In this document: positions 12,601-26,000 of the stretch, one piece after another
Layout of the letters: each line of letters begins with the position of its first letter
Numbering within the stretch: position 1 is the first letter of the stretch
Source: Lates calcarifer
Taxonomy: Eukaryota > Chordata > Actinopteri > Centropomidae
Length of the DNA stretch: 64,000 bases
Reading direction: 5' to 3'
Assembly: GCF_001640805.2 (NCBI RefSeq)
Contig: NC_066849.1
Span: 21,639,336 to 21,703,335 of the forward strand
Position numbers and translations under genes: made by a program
The notes under the pieces: generated by a model
Seen by the model: the letters and a program-made list of their open reading frames with translations, nothing else
Databases searched by the model: none
Told to the model about the DNA's origin: nothing

Positions 12601-15600
12601 TGTAAAGCCATGTAAGCCCTCCAGGTGTGTGTGTGTGTGTGTGTGTACAGTAAGTGCATGCCTGAGTGTGTGTGTGTGAGTGTGAAGCTATATATTGTAC
12701 ATGTTCCCCATCTCGGTACTGGAAAGTGCCAGTCAGCAGTTTACCCACTGTGGGAGAGCGCAGGGGAACACTTAACCAACAGAATGGCACTCCACCTCTC
12801 TTTTCACTCCACTTTAACACAGACAGAAGCAAACCCATGCCATCCTACATGATGTTGCCCCACATTATACAAAACTACACAACAAATGTCAGCAAAACCC
12901 CTTTTTCTTTGAAAGTTTATGTTTGCAGGAGCAGGGGTCTGGATGAAGATGAAACAGTTTGTCCTTTCTTTGCAGTGGTGCCAGCACTCCGTAAGCCAGG
13001 AGTCATGTGGAAAGGGCTCTGCATCAATCTAGCGGGCCGTGTGAAGCTGATAGAAACAGAGCAATGGTCAACCTCTATCGTTGAGCTGAAGCCTAGCAGA
13101 GCTCTCTATCAATCAATCTCCAAACTCTCACGGCTCAGGGGTCCAAAACAGCATTTCAGAAAAGAAGTTAAGAGAAGGAAAGACAAAACAACAGTTCAGG
13201 ACACAAAAAAGTACAAGCGAATACAAATCAACAAATAAATAATAATAAATCAAAAAACACAAAATTACACACAGGAGAGGTTCAAGAACTCACTGAGAGA
13301 CTTCACAACTCTGTCATTGATTTGTATCCAATGCGTCAATAAGAACTCCACATCTCTCTCTAAACAAGTGAGAAGTTATTGAGGTATGTTTCACCATTAC
13401 TGATATAGCATTGTCTTGACAATATAAAAAATATCTGACAAATATATCCATTAAAGTCTTCTTTCAAGTACTCAGGCTGACCAGTGAAAAACAATTGGTA
13501 TCTTCTTTTTGAACGTCCTTCATTTCTTTATGATGGACAAGCTCGATTTCAATAAACTGCTACACCACTGACCTGCATTGTGCAGGGCTCCAAACACTGT
13601 AGTTTTAATGAGCTGTCTGTCTGGGAGTCCATTTAGATTTAATAAGCTCATCAATCTCTATCTGCTCTCCTCCAGGCACAGCCAAATCAAAAAGTGAACG
13701 AGTGAATGCAGTTCCCATCTTTCACTTTACAGCCAGACACTCCTATTGATAAATAGTCTAATTGAAGTCCAGAGTAGAAACTGTTTACTTCTCTTGTTGT
13801 CTCTTATTCGGCCTCAAGGTTTTCTGGTTGGAGACAGGTAATGTCTCAATGGAGGAATATGAGGGAAATGATGATAGAGAACGGAGATGATGCTGAGAGA
13901 TGACGGGGAGTGGAAAATGGAGAAAATGAAAGGAATTACATCAGAGTCACAGCCACCTTTAATGGCTGATGTAATGAAAACCAGAGATGATGACACCATA
14001 CCTTAGTGTCTTCTGATTGGCCACCTTCTCTGTGAGCAGCAGACGGCGATTAGTCAAACTGTGTCTGACAGCAGCTGTCATTCAGGTATCTCAACGTTAG
14101 CCATTAAAAATGTCTCCTGCCAACACCCATCCAGTATTAGCACAAGTAAAAACAATTTTACCAACACTGAAGCGCCAGTGAGGCAAGTGTGTGACCAGCT
14201 TTTCCACTTTGACTTCACATGTTTTTTGACTTCACATGCTTTTTCACTTTAAACCCTCATTTTACATTTCTGCTTCACCTCTCAATCAGCTCTTAACAAA
14301 CTTTGACCAGCTACCTTAACTTCTCAAATAGCGATAAATGGTTCTCAAATATTTACCTCAATGGCAAAGAGAACCAGGCCTTTACTTGGAAAAGGTCTTT
14401 ATTCCCAATTTGCCCTGTTCCCTGGTTAATACAAACTCAAAACTTACTATATGGTTTCATAATATTCAACTGATGCCAAGAAACATACCAAAGAACACTG
14501 CTAGCCAGTGAAAACATCAGTGTAAACAATATAGTTTCAGAATATTCAAAAAATGTACTTTACAAATGTATTATGAGGAGGGAAATGGATCCAACAAGTT
14601 TGTTAGGGCTCAAAGACACATAATGAATTTTGATGAGAAACAGTCAATGTTTGTTTGCAAGGGCAGGGCACTTTTGAGTTAAGTATGATGAAACTCAAAA
14701 CTTCCTGGAAAATCTTCACATTAAAAGTACTCCAGCTTTTCCACTATTGGTAGGCATTCGCTTGAGACTCAGCCGTTATTTAAATACCAGCGTTTATTTA
14801 CAGAATCAACAATAAGTTTAATTGTGAAGAAAAAGCTGAAAATCTAGACCGAAAAGAAAAACATTAGTGTGAGCTTTACATTCAACAATGTCACACTGGG
14901 TTAAATTCGTGTTAAGATGAAAGACAAATGTTGTGCTTGAGTGAAATATCTTTAACTCCAGAGTCCAGCCTCTCATGTGTCAAGCCTCTCCTGCTTCCTA
15001 GCAAACACTGAACCGCAGCAGCAACCTGACCCCTCTTTTGTCGCTTGGGGTAAAGTGGTAGCCGTTGACAGATTTGACATTTAGCTGGACTGTCAACAGG
15101 AGAAAGACAGAAGAGGCTGGAGCAGCAATTTGGTTCTGATTTCTCAACCCCACAAAAATGACACTTTTCCAAGTCTAGGTGTGCAGTAATCATTCATGGG
15201 GAAAAAATATTTTCAGATGTAACACACCCAACACTTTATAAAGCAGCGCTTGGCCAAGATTTCCAGTAAAGTTGCAGTAGAGAGTTTTCTTTCAGGACTT
15301 AATGAGGAATCTTACTAACTTGTGACTAATGTATATCAGAACTTCTGTTTAGCAGCATCGTATTTCTGATACATTTGAAACTTCCTTTAACTTAATGCCG
15401 TTAGTGGGTAATGTTACACTAACTCTTGTGTGAGTCATCTTTTCTTGCAAAAAGTAGCGCATGGAAACATAATCTTTTGTGTGACCTTAGCCATCATCAC
15501 GCCTTATTATATCTGTGCTGATACACACTCAGTCATGACTGCACCTTGAACCTTCAACTCCCTGCCAAGTCATATATATTTTAAGGTTCCTAATTGATGG

Positions 15601-18600
15601 CTTGACGTATTTATTATCCCTGCATGTCATGGCTGGTTCAGAGTCTTTCACTAAGTCTGTGTTAGGAGTGATTAAGTGTCCCTCTTCACTTTCAGTGTCT
15701 CAAATCACTGCCAGAAGAAAATCGCATATCTCACAGAAGCCGTTTTCCAAGCCTTATACAAAATAGATTGTTTTCTGATTGATGACAGGAGAAATCGTGT
15801 GGTGGAATATGAATGGATGTGAATGTGTCTAATAAAGCAACAAGCCATGACACTTACTGAAAACAGCCATGAGCCATGTAAAATCTCAACAGTAATAGAA
15901 AAAATAAAGTGTTACTTTGGAATTACAAGATCTCCACGCTGCAGTGACGATATCTTTTTGAGGTCTTGTTCCGCTGTCTTGAGCTCCTTTCACTCGGGGG
16001 GGAATGAATGCCTGCCAAGCCGTGACAAAGCCAGATCTTTTTCCCAAACAAAGTGGCCACTTTGGCCAGGAATTTGACATGAATGATAACCCAGACGCTC
16101 TCTCCCAACAATCTCCCTATTCAAGAGATCTGAGCCGTGGACACTTGGGTTTGTGTTATTAGCCCCACAGCTACAGAGGGTTAATGATGCAAACCAGCGA
16201 GGCAGTAAACATCAGAGAAAGGGAGACAGAGTACTGCTAATCTGATTGGTAAGATTTCTTTGTCTAAAACAGAGTCATTAAAATGGTGGAGTTCTCGCAT
16301 TAGGGCAGATGTATTGACTGTATTCCATATTACCTCTTTCACTCCTCAGTCCACATGGGTCATATAGCAAGCTAACATTAGTTTTTTAATTTAGCAGCAG
16401 CTACTTGGTGTAAATATTAGCTAACAACTAATCTCTACAGAAGAAGCCTCTGTAATACAACTCATTTCGATTTAGTACATCTCCACTTGCGTAATATCCT
16501 ACACTGCGGGTTAGAAGACCTGGTGCAACTGGATCCAGTTTCAATTAAGATGACCCAATCCAACCTGAAGAAACCAACTGTAATTAAATCCCAGCAATGA
16601 CTGTAGAAATTAGTAGGAACACTATCCCCTCACACAATAACTTTGGTCAAGGTGCTGAGCAATACTTTAAATTCCCAACTTTATCTCTGTACTTAAAGTG
16701 TAGAGTATGCATGAATAGAACTTGTCAGACCATTTGTAGTGTAGAGCCAATATTTGGCAACACTTTGAGGACCATTAATGATGATTTTACTGCCAGCTGT
16801 CAAGTCCACCCACAGTTTTTTCATGCTTCCAGATCAAAATTTTGTCCTCATCGTCAGTCCTCTTCCCTCTATCCCTCTCACTGGCAGCACTGTCTACTGA
16901 CATTGTAGTAGCCTGTGTATCTTGGCCGTAATGCTATGAATACCAAAAGTCTCTTTTAATGGCAAGACACTAAAATACTGGGCTGAAAACCAGTCATTAT
17001 GGAGATGATTGTGTGAGCAAATGCACGGACAGGGATTCATGGCTCATCTCACTTTCTCAGGCTACATTTACTGATGTTCTCTAAATTATTCTCTCACAAG
17101 ATGTTTTGAAAAGAGGGGGTGGAGGGGTGGGGGGTTGGCACCATTAAAGTCTCAATGTGATCTACTCCCCTGTTTCACAATGACAATGAAAATCAGCGCA
17201 TTAAAAAAATAATGTGAAATCATAAAAAGGGACTGCTTCATGTTGTGATAAAGCTTTAGTGAGCTGTCAGACCTCAGAGCTGCACAGACAACCAGTAAAA
17301 ACATTATAAGACCTTGAAATTGTTTTTCACTTTCCTAAGGCAAGTCTTTTCTCCTGATATGAATTCATTTGGACAGAATAGCCCCAAACAAATTAAAAGG
17401 TTGGATATGCCTGCAAACTCATTTAAACTCACTGAAATTAGACTTCCACTGCTCATGATATTAAGCTGCTGACTTTTCTCATCTCCTGTTTTCTCCCTCT
17501 GTCCAACTCATAACATTGTGTTGAAAACATAAAATGGTCACAGCTTACAACAGATTGATATGCATTTGCTTTGAGGTACACATTTATTCCTCCTTTGGGA
17601 AGACAGACAGAGCCTTGAAGCTGGAAACAGCTGGTAACTGGTCCAACTATGCAGACACTGATATAGTAAATATGGTCAAAGGCAGTTCACATTCACCAGG
17701 GGCACGCTGTCACATAAGGAAAACAAATCAAAAGGGGGCTACGGCAGGAAGGCAGGTTATCAGACAAGCAGCAGGGTGTAGCAACAGGTAGTGAGGCAGA
17801 AAACTGATTACAGGCAGGTAACAGGAAAACAGCTACAGGTAATAAAAATGGTTGCAATTCTACAGCTGCTTGGCAACATAGACAATCTGGTGTAGTGGCT
17901 CTGAAAAGTGGCCTGTCTTTATGTTGAGAGGTTGATGAGGGAATCAGAGATGGTTGAGCAGGCAGCTGAGGGGTCATGATGGCCCAGGGAAACTGAACAG
18001 GACCACAGAGGAGCAAACCAACACATCATACCAAAACCAAAAAAGCTGGACACTGAACAACTGGCCCATAGAGGCTGACTTCCCCACACTGATGAAACTT
18101 CTTTCAACATCTTTAAAAAGTTGTTTGTATTTCATCTTATGTTTTTATATGATTCTGTCTCTCAGCCAGAGCCCCTTACTATATACTGTATGCCTTGTAA
18201 TGGTCTAATGAACACAGGTCCATTTGTCCATTTGTTTGTAGCCATTACTTATAGTTTGCTTTCTTTAGGTTGGGTTATTGGGACATTTGCACATTTTTGG
18301 GCCGTGCACTTAAGAGGTATAGTTTTCATGTTATGTCTCCTTTACGGGTCCAGAATTTCTCAGTATTTTCCTACAAAGATTCCTTTTAAAAACTATGTAA
18401 TTCGGCACTAACTCTAGGGAAAATAAAGACAGCATACAAGTGGTACATTTTCAATTAAATGCAACCTCTGCTTTTTTGTCAGTGTATAGCAGGTCACCTA
18501 GATACGCAACAGTTCTATGTTTTTCTGCCGGCAAGCACATAATTTGATGTGAGGAGAGTAAAATTGGCAAAAATAAATTTAATTGGGTTTGTATGGTAAT

Positions 18601-19419
18601 TTCGTAAATAGTAGCAAATTATTTTGTTCATGAAAATCGTCACAAACCTGGAAATATGGAAAGAAAGTGTGGCCTCACTGTATATGGAGGTTTCCACGCA
18701 TCAGTGACAATGAGCTCAGGTTTACCTCTTAACTCATTAGTGATGTCACTGATTACAAATTGGCTAATCGGTGGTATTTGTATATTTAAGGCTGTATCTG
18801 ACCAAATTAAGCTGTGATACAATAGTGTGGGATCATCCTCTCTATAAAATATGTCAGTGCCATGACCAGCACCTAAGCCTAACTCAAGCTGGAGAAACAG
18901 GAACAGACAGTGACAGAGAGAGTGTGTACCAGGGTGAATGTCCAAGATATCTGTACAATATGAGTGAGTGTTTTTGCACTGAGCACTTACAACAAATACA
19001 CAAATCCAGCAACCCTACATCAAACACCTGGCCACACACTCAGGAGGCCACATCTGGTGCTGCGATAAAAACAGATGAATTGTATCTATACACACACAAA
19101 TAGGCACATGCAAACCCAGGGGTGTCCTGTCTTGCCACCACTTACCCAGCTTAGGCTGAGTTAATCACTCATTCGTGCTAGCAGGCAAGACAGAGAAAAC
19201 ACATCAACCTGACACACTCACTCCAGGCCATCGCTGCTAATGAAGACAAGCTGCTGTGCTCAGGACACAAATATGAGGAAAAAATGTAATTATGAGCTCC
19301 TTAAATGCAGCACAAGGCAAGTGTTGTGCGACACACCTAAGCTCTGAAGTCACAGTGGCACTCGACTACAGCATTATATTTGTGCCTCAGTTCTGACAAA
19401 TTCCACTATAGTGCTCCAG
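9603..19419. other. Gene-free stretch of nearly 10 kb
   Basis: I find no exon with convincing coding character. Longer open frames, such as 12666-13238 (+, 190 codons), follow microsatellite DNA or AT-rich DNA and match nothing I know. Blocks at about 9835-9995 and 15940-16200 have the balanced, non-repetitive look of conserved non-coding DNA, but I cannot test this. A short microsatellite interrupts the stretch at 12625. Confidence 0.4.
12625..12646 (+). repeat. (GT)11 microsatellite
   Basis: A pure GT dinucleotide run of about 22 bp, followed by degenerate TGTG repeats to about 12690. Confidence 0.9.
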
Positions 19420-19426
19420 ACGTCAC

Positions 19427-19618
19427 TTGACTTGGTTTGATTACGCCGCCGTGTTGGCAGGAAAAGCCTACGCAAAAATGAATGGCGCCAGCACAGATTT
19501 CAAGCTGTCAGAGTTCACTTCACACTTTAAATCTGTGGAAATTGAACAATATATCGCAAAACTCAACAGATTAAAAATTACTGATCCTTACAATGCTCCG
19601 ATGTGCGAGTATTGAGAC
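19427..19618 (+). pseudogene. Short coding-like relic, possibly transposon-derived
   Basis: A 62-codon open frame has unusually protein-like composition for this region: aromatic and charged residues alternate, and it ends in KLNRLKITDPYNAP before an in-frame TGA. I cannot assign a family. The KL-x-RL-x-I-x-DPY pattern reminds me of fragments of fish DNA-transposon proteins, but this is weak. No splice sites or promoter are evident. It lies about 210 bp from a minus-strand coding-like relic, and both sit between two GACGTCAC words (about 19418 and 20078), so they may be parts of one decayed element. Confidence 0.25.
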
Positions 19619-19830
19619 AGCAAAAATTTTTCCTAAGGAAGATGCAACAATTCTGCAAACACATTTATTAACAAGTTAGCCCCGCAAAATCTATTTCACA
19701 ATGCATAGGTCTAAAATGCCTTTAATGAAAATAGAACTGTTCCTAACTATAATAAAAGTACATAACATGAAGAAGATATTAAAGTTTGAAAGCACTGGAT
19801 TCTGTACCTGATATGAGGTGATCAAGTAAT

Positions 19831-20082
19831 CTATTTCTGTTCTCTGTTCTGTTCTCTCAAGTTCTTTGGGAATCTGATAAAATGCTCTCCCCTTTGCTTG
19901 TCCCTGACTATTTTGGCATCCCACCTATCCACCATGTTCACTTTGTGTAAATACAGCAGGCAAAGAGACAAGTTAGCTGCTAACAGTTGTATGCCTGGAG
20001 GGTAATCTGAACAGCACATTTTCCTGCAAATATGGCAGTGTTTTGATTTTGACTGTTGCATGCTGGGATTGCGTGACGTCAA
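19831..20082 (-). pseudogene. Cysteine-bearing coding-like relic
   Basis: An 83-codon minus-strand frame includes a compact Cys/His cluster (CHICRKMCC) and, about 40 residues further on, DRWDAKIV and a basic segment ending HFIRFPKN. The composition is more protein-like than neighbouring chance frames. The Cys/His spacing and the terminal FP motif faintly suggest a zinc-finger type DNA-binding relic from a DNA transposon. I would not name a family from this alone. It is oriented opposite to the relic at 19427-19618. Confidence 0.2.
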
Positions 20083-21449
20083 TGACCTCTGTAGACAACA
20101 TTTTGGAGGATAGTTATTTTAACTTTGACTTCCACCTTGTATTTAGCTGTAACACTACTGTTTTGGTAGTTAAAAAGCTGAGGTGATACAGCAACTGTAA
20201 CCATTGATTTTTCAGCTCCACTACTGAGCAACAGTCAACAACCTAACAACAGTTTACAAATAAAAAAGGCCCTTATTCTATCACCATTTCCATTAGTGCT
20301 CATATGAAATGACATGCTAAATATTCCCTCTGTGTCCTCTATAGTTTGAGGAACTAACACTGCAATATAGCCATCTGCAGTGAGGTCTATCCTAATCTAT
20401 GCTGCAGCAATCTCTGCTGCACTCTGTCCTACCTGAGAAAGTCTCCTTCTGTGAGACAAAACAGGAGATTACAGACAAGAACAGTGGTGACACAGAGCTA
20501 CCATCTGATGGGAAGACAGCTTTCCCACGGCCACAGTGTCTCCAGTGAGCCCCAGACACCTATAAAACTATCAAAACAAACTGGAAAGTACAACTGTGTA
20601 TGTGTGTGTCTATGCGTGCACCAGAACATGTGATCTGCTATCACCTGTTGTTTCCAGTGCAAGGTGAATAGATAGGAAAGTCACACAGCAGAGGTGTGCA
20701 TGTGTGTGTGTGTATATATGTTTGCATGTGTGTAAAGGTGCCCTGCTTCTCCAAACATGAGTTGTTTAAAAGAGAAGGGGGGATAAAAATCCATAATCAG
20801 ATAAGTAAACACCCACAGTCCCACTACTGGGGTCACAAAAAAAAAAAAAAAAAATCTGATAAAAAGCTGAGATAAATTATTATCACAGTACGTGAGGAGA
20901 CAAAGGGCTGAGATGGGTGGGATCCTATCTGCTGTTAGATTAGTGTTCTGGTTGACTGGCAGCCACAGACAGAGCAGACACGGGGGTCCAGAGCCAAACC
21001 ACAAAACCGCTTTCTCACGGTCTTTGCTGGAGATCCCTGTACAGCTTAGTGTGCTCTTTAACAAATTCTTCAAATCTGGAGAAACTTAAGCTTTGAATCT
21101 TAATTTTATTTGCCTGTGAAAACCAGTATTTTCTTTCTTTATTCTTTTCTTCTTTCCATTAATTACAGGATCATATGGTACCATGGTATAATTTAGATGG
21201 TTTTATGATGGAGGACACAAACCTGTCTAGTAAGGAGGTCTTGTTGGATATTCAAAATGTGACTGATAGAGAACATTTTACATTTTTTCAACCATGATTA
21301 TGATCTTCTTTTTTTTTTTTTTACTTTAACCCTGTGTCCTTGAAATTATGTTTGCTTACTAATTTGCTCTACCAAATACATAAGTAGCGGAAAACATACT
21401 TCCTGCCTAGAATACATTCAGTGGTACCACATACAAGTCACAAGGATGT
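20083..21449. other. Gene-free stretch with a poly(A) run
   Basis: No coding exon is supported. It contains a degenerate TGTG microsatellite (about 20694-20732), an 18-bp A run at 20837-20854 and a T run at about 21309-21323. Confidence 0.5.
20837..20854 (+). repeat. Poly(A) tract
   Basis: Eighteen consecutive A residues. It could be the tail of an old retro-insertion, but no recognisable SINE or LINE body precedes it. Confidence 0.85.
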
Positions 21450-21650
21450 GGACTGTGGTCACACAAAGGGTAGGACTTTTTATATCACGACCAGAATTCA
21501 TATCCCGGGTCCAGTGTGTGGTTAGGGTTATGCAAGAAAAGCACTTTGGTTAAGGTTAGGAAAAGATCATGGTTTCAGTTAATGGTGACAAAGTAAAAAT
21601 ATAAATCTTTCTCTAACCTTTACCAAGTGTTTTAAATTCCTAAACATAAC
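21450..21650 (+). repeat. GGTTAGG-type fish interspersed repeat
   Basis: The segment contains GGTTAGGGTTATGCAAGAAAA and GGTTAAGGTTAGGAAAAGA phrases followed by ATCATGGTTT. This is the wording of a repeat very common in fish genomes. The reverse-complement relative at 6195-6260 supports its repetitive nature. Boundaries are estimates. Confidence 0.55.
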
Positions 21651-24600
21651 TATTAAAACTTATCACTAGTAGTTGCTATGTATGAATATTGTATGAAAAA
21701 CATAAGAAAATGTGTACATCAGAAGAACATTTTGCAACTTTGACAGAGGCAGTGTTGTTCTTTGTCATATCTGCTACCACTATACCTTAATTATAAAGGT
21801 GGCAGATCCGAAAACATGTGTTTAAATCATTTTTGTAAAGGTAATGTGAGTCATATTGGCAGGAAATTGCATGTTGTGTTGTTAAAGGACCTTTTCATTA
21901 AGTCCCAGAAAATCATCCTTAACTCATTCTACATGAATAAAGACATGTCATTACAAAGTGAGATACACACTATTCTAAAGAAAGAGACTGTAACAAACAC
22001 ATTACTATTGACTCAGTTACATTTTAGATGCCAAAAGACACAGTTGAAGTCTTCCTCAGTCGATGGAATTTGCCACCAAACTGCTGTTTCCAAGGTTAAG
22101 AGGGGACATTTATGCCCAAAGTTGCTATGTTTGTATGAACTGATAATTGCCAGGTAACAAACTACCACAGAGAGATGCACACTGAAAGAACAACACTAAA
22201 GTAAAAGTATTTACCACAGGGCAATGCATAGACAAGACATAATCTACCCCTGGATGTGCCATAAATATACTGCAAACATACGCTGTGCTTATCTTATTTT
22301 AGAAGGTTACTGTGTTCTTCCATCATTTGCTTATCACTGGTTATACTGGGGCATTGTCAATGAAAGCAGCTCTTTAAAATTCCATTCCAGGCTGCATTTG
22401 TGCAACAGAAAATCAATTTACATTTTTATTAAGTGATGATTGAAAATGGTACAGCATCCTTTGAATCTCGGTCACAGACACTCCAAAGCAAAGGTCAGCA
22501 AGCTACCAGAATGAAAACTACATTTCATTAAGGTTAAAAACCTCAGCAAACATTCCCCCCTCTTACAAAAATATCAGCCACTTTCATTAGCCATTGTACA
22601 TATGTTAGAGTGGATTAGATGGAGTGTGACGGGGAAAAAGTGTGCACCTCTCGTTTGTTTTGTGTTAGAGCAATGATGGAGAAAATGGCTGAATAATACA
22701 TGATACGGTGTTTTAATTAGCAGGTAATGGAGGGTACTTGGTAATTAAAACGGAGTCCTGGTAGGAGAGGTCAGAGTGGTGGTGCAGGGGCATGGAGTTG
22801 ACTTGAAAGGAAGCATGTGATCTGCAAGGAGAAGAGATGATCCTGAGAAAAAGCCTTCACACTTCAAATTGACACTAAGTCTCACTGTGTAAATTTCTTA
22901 ACACCGTTTCTTGGAGCCTGAGATATTCTGTGGATCGTTTGTTCAAATTGACTCACTATTGCACACAATTAGCTGTGTCTGAAATCACTCTATTTACACT
23001 CACTCTATTTGCATTATATTTACTATCAAAGAGAGTGTAAAATTTAAGCTACACATTGAAACTGTGTCTTTAAGCTCTCTATAGAGTCATCCAAAAATAT
23101 CATTTTCTCATAATGATGACTTATAAGATCTTTTGTCTTTTTTATCACACTGCTGGGAATGGGCTTCCATTAACCTTCTTGTGATAATCTGTTGTTCTGA
23201 AATGTGACATGCAGGAGGAAAATCCAACATTTAGGCCAAAAAAGGTAAAAACCTGACCAATGAAGAATATACATTTTTTAAATTAATACAAATAAAAAAA
23301 TACAAAGTACAAAAAAGTAGAAAAAGTAGAGAGAGAGGGAAAATAAGATGGGAAATGTATACATGGCATAAGTTATTCCAAAATGTTATGTTAATATCAA
23401 CATTAATGCCATCAAAAAGCTTGAGAAACTATGCATTTTAAATTTTCTGTTGATGAAGCGAGCTGATAACGTGGCACCTCAAGGAAAATGTCGTGCCATT
23501 TAATCACATCCTCAAATTTTAACAGGATAACACTTTTACCACACTTCACCTCACATTAGTCAGTCATTAATAATTCTCCTCAGCCAGATTAAAACCAAAC
23601 AAAATGCTCTCTTCTTACTAACACTCAGAGGATGATGGAGATTCCGTTCCCCTTTCACACACATTACCGAACATACAAATGGCTTAAAACACCTCCTCAT
23701 TAACTATACATGTTAAAGGGAGAGAATGGGAAATAGTTAGCTGAAACCTTGTCATATTTCATTCAATCACATACCAACTGTAGTACCTTCCCTGACATGT
23801 GGAGTTTGAACAAACTCACAAACTGGCCTTTGACTAGTCCATGCCTGAAGCTCAAAAGCTGCTGTGATGTTAACTCGGTCCGACACTGTGACAGGAGCCA
23901 GGGAACAAAGCTTGACGCGACAGCCCTCCCATCTTCCCGTAATACATATTGCTCACTCTTCCTCACAAACATACGCAAACACCACGGGGGACTTGTCACC
24001 CACCCACACTGAAATCACTGAAATCTCTCCCCCAGCCCCTTCCAGTGTTTGAGTTATTACCTGTTTCCATTATATCTTTCATGCGGGGCCAATAAAGCTT
24101 GAATCAGGTTATGAGACAGGAACCAAGAGCCAAACACCTCAACCTTTATTAAGCTGTCTGTTACTGTGAGAGGACGCGTGCATGCACACACACAAACGCA
24201 CAAAGCTCACACAGCTGCCAAAGACAAGAGCAAAATGATTGCTTCCGAGGAAAACAGATGGGATAGTGTGAAGGGGAGGAAAGATGGAAGAAAAGGAGGA
24301 GGAGGAAGAGGGGAAACGAAATGAAAGAGAAATGAAATAAGATATCCTTATGTGAGGAGACAAGTGGTGAGAAGTCAGCAGGCAGCGTGGGATTGTCACT
24401 GCAGCCTTGAAAGTTTATCGACGCACCCACAGCGACCACCCAACCAGAAGTAGTATTTACAAGATGTGAAAGTACTGCTACTTGTGTGTGCTTCATGACA
24501 CCACAGAGAACAGGGGAAGTCGAGTGTACTCCAAGAGAATGTGAGGAAATGCCACTCTATTCTTTTTTTTTTTTTCACACATACTGCACTGTCACAAGGT

Positions 24601-25514
24601 CACTGGTCTTCTGGGTTTTTCTTGTTACTTTCTAAAAACTTTTGTTTCTTGTTATTGTAAATTGTTCACAGCCATTAAGTTTCTCAAACACACAATAAGT
24701 GTGATAAGTGTATTTTTGTGTAGACAGTCCTGGTGACTGATCTGAGAAAAATGCTTCAACTGTCATCTGTCTCCCTGAGAGAGAGCATATGCAAGCAAGC
24801 AAAAAAAAAAAAAAAAAAAAAAAGTCACACTGTACTCAGGCTGGCTACATTTTCACGCAGTGTGGACACAGATTCATTCATTCAGTGCTCTTCCACTACA
24901 TTTTGATGGGTTTGTTTGCTCCAGGCAAACATTTTCATGGCACAAAGCAGCAGTGCTTTGAAGGAAATACAGCACAAACTGGGATGAACAAATGGCTCCG
25001 GGAAGTCGATGGGAAGACTGCAAAGCTGTGAGAGACCAGATAAGCCCAAGATTTGTTGATGAGAAAATTTATTGTTCAAAGCAGGGAAGTTTTGACAAAT
25101 GTTACAGTTTCTAGATCTAATACTGATTGTACTGCTGATGTCTGTAAACCAGAGTGTGTTTAAATTTTTTTTTTTAAATGTTAAAAAATGAAATATATGG
25201 AATGTTTAATGTGATGATGTTTCTTTTTCTTTTATCTTCTTTTACAACAGTCTCTGTGGGCAAAATTGTTGCATCCAGATTTCACTCTTGACTTTAAGAC
25301 AAGCTATTCAAATATAAAATTGGCAAGAAGATTTTATTTTTTTCCCCGGTGAGCGAAAGATGTAATTTTGCCCAAAAGTTAAATTTTGTAAAGGATTCAT
25401 CAATATTTTAGTTTGTGTTTGTGTCTGCCCAGTAGCATTTTCATCTTTCTGGAATCAAGTATTCCCGCTATAAATGCAAAATATCTGTGGAATATTGTAG
25501 ATTAAGTATATGGA
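21651..25514. other. Gene-free stretch
   Basis: No coding exon is supported. The 131-codon frame at 21762-22157 (+) resembles no family. A purine-rich block at about 24260-24340 gives an open frame on the opposite strand by composition only. The block at about 22600-22780 has a balanced, possibly conserved non-coding appearance. Confidence 0.45.
24801..24823 (+). repeat. (A)23 tract
   Basis: Twenty-three consecutive A residues after AAGCAAGC. No identifiable retroposon body lies upstream. Confidence 0.9.
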
Positions 25515-25706
25515 CTGAAATTATTGACAGAAACAATTTTAATAATTGATTAATCATTTCAGTCTTTTTTCAGACAAAAAAATGTCAAACATTCAGCTCA
25601 TATAGAAGATAGAAGCACTGTGCTGATGTTTCATAGACCAAACAACTGAAACGATTGAAAAATGCTGTAATAGTAGTATTAGCAATTAGAATAATAGTCC
25701 TTATTA
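25515..25706 (+). repeat. Fish interspersed repeat, internally deleted (copy 1)
   Basis: The segment carries a TTGATTAATCATTTCAGTC phrase, then CAAACATTCAGC, then a TTTCATAGACCAAACAACTGA phrase, in the order of a widespread fish repeat whose full-length form is considerably longer. The middle section appears to be missing. A second, similarly shortened relative lies in the same orientation at 47764-47951. Confidence 0.55.
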
Positions 25707-25926
25707 GGCAATTTTATGAATTAGAATTTTAATTAAAAGTTTGTATCTGCAGGTGTGTTGGTTTTTACTGTATAATGTGGTGTAGCTGAGATATTTGTAT
25801 ACAATATAAAGGATTGCTGAACTACCACAGATGTATGTGACGTGCTCAGCCACCATGACCAAATCTGAGCGCGTGGCGCCATCGTGTGGTCATTCCCCGC
25901 TACTGCAGCTTCAAGCAGTGTTTACC

Positions 25927-25939
25927 GTTGCTAGGTAAC
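25927..25939 (+). promoter_or_regulatory. RFX X-box in the cfap144 promoter
   Basis: The 13 bases GTTGCTAGGTAAC fit the two half-sites of the RFX X-box (RYYNYY, a one-base spacer, RRNRAC) with no mismatch. They lie 61 bp upstream of the cfap144 start codon. X-boxes bound by RFX factors are a known hallmark of motile and sensory cilium gene promoters, usually within about 150 bp of the start, so both sequence and position fit the gene's ciliary role. Confidence 0.75.
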
Positions 25940-26000
25940 GCGCACAGAAATCAGACATAAAATCAACACACGTCTCTAAAAGAGTCTTGTTTTTTTCAAC

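Noticed and set aside
12666..13238. 190-codon plus-strand open frame
   Set aside because: It starts in microsatellite DNA, has no domain, no plausible exon context and no family resemblance.
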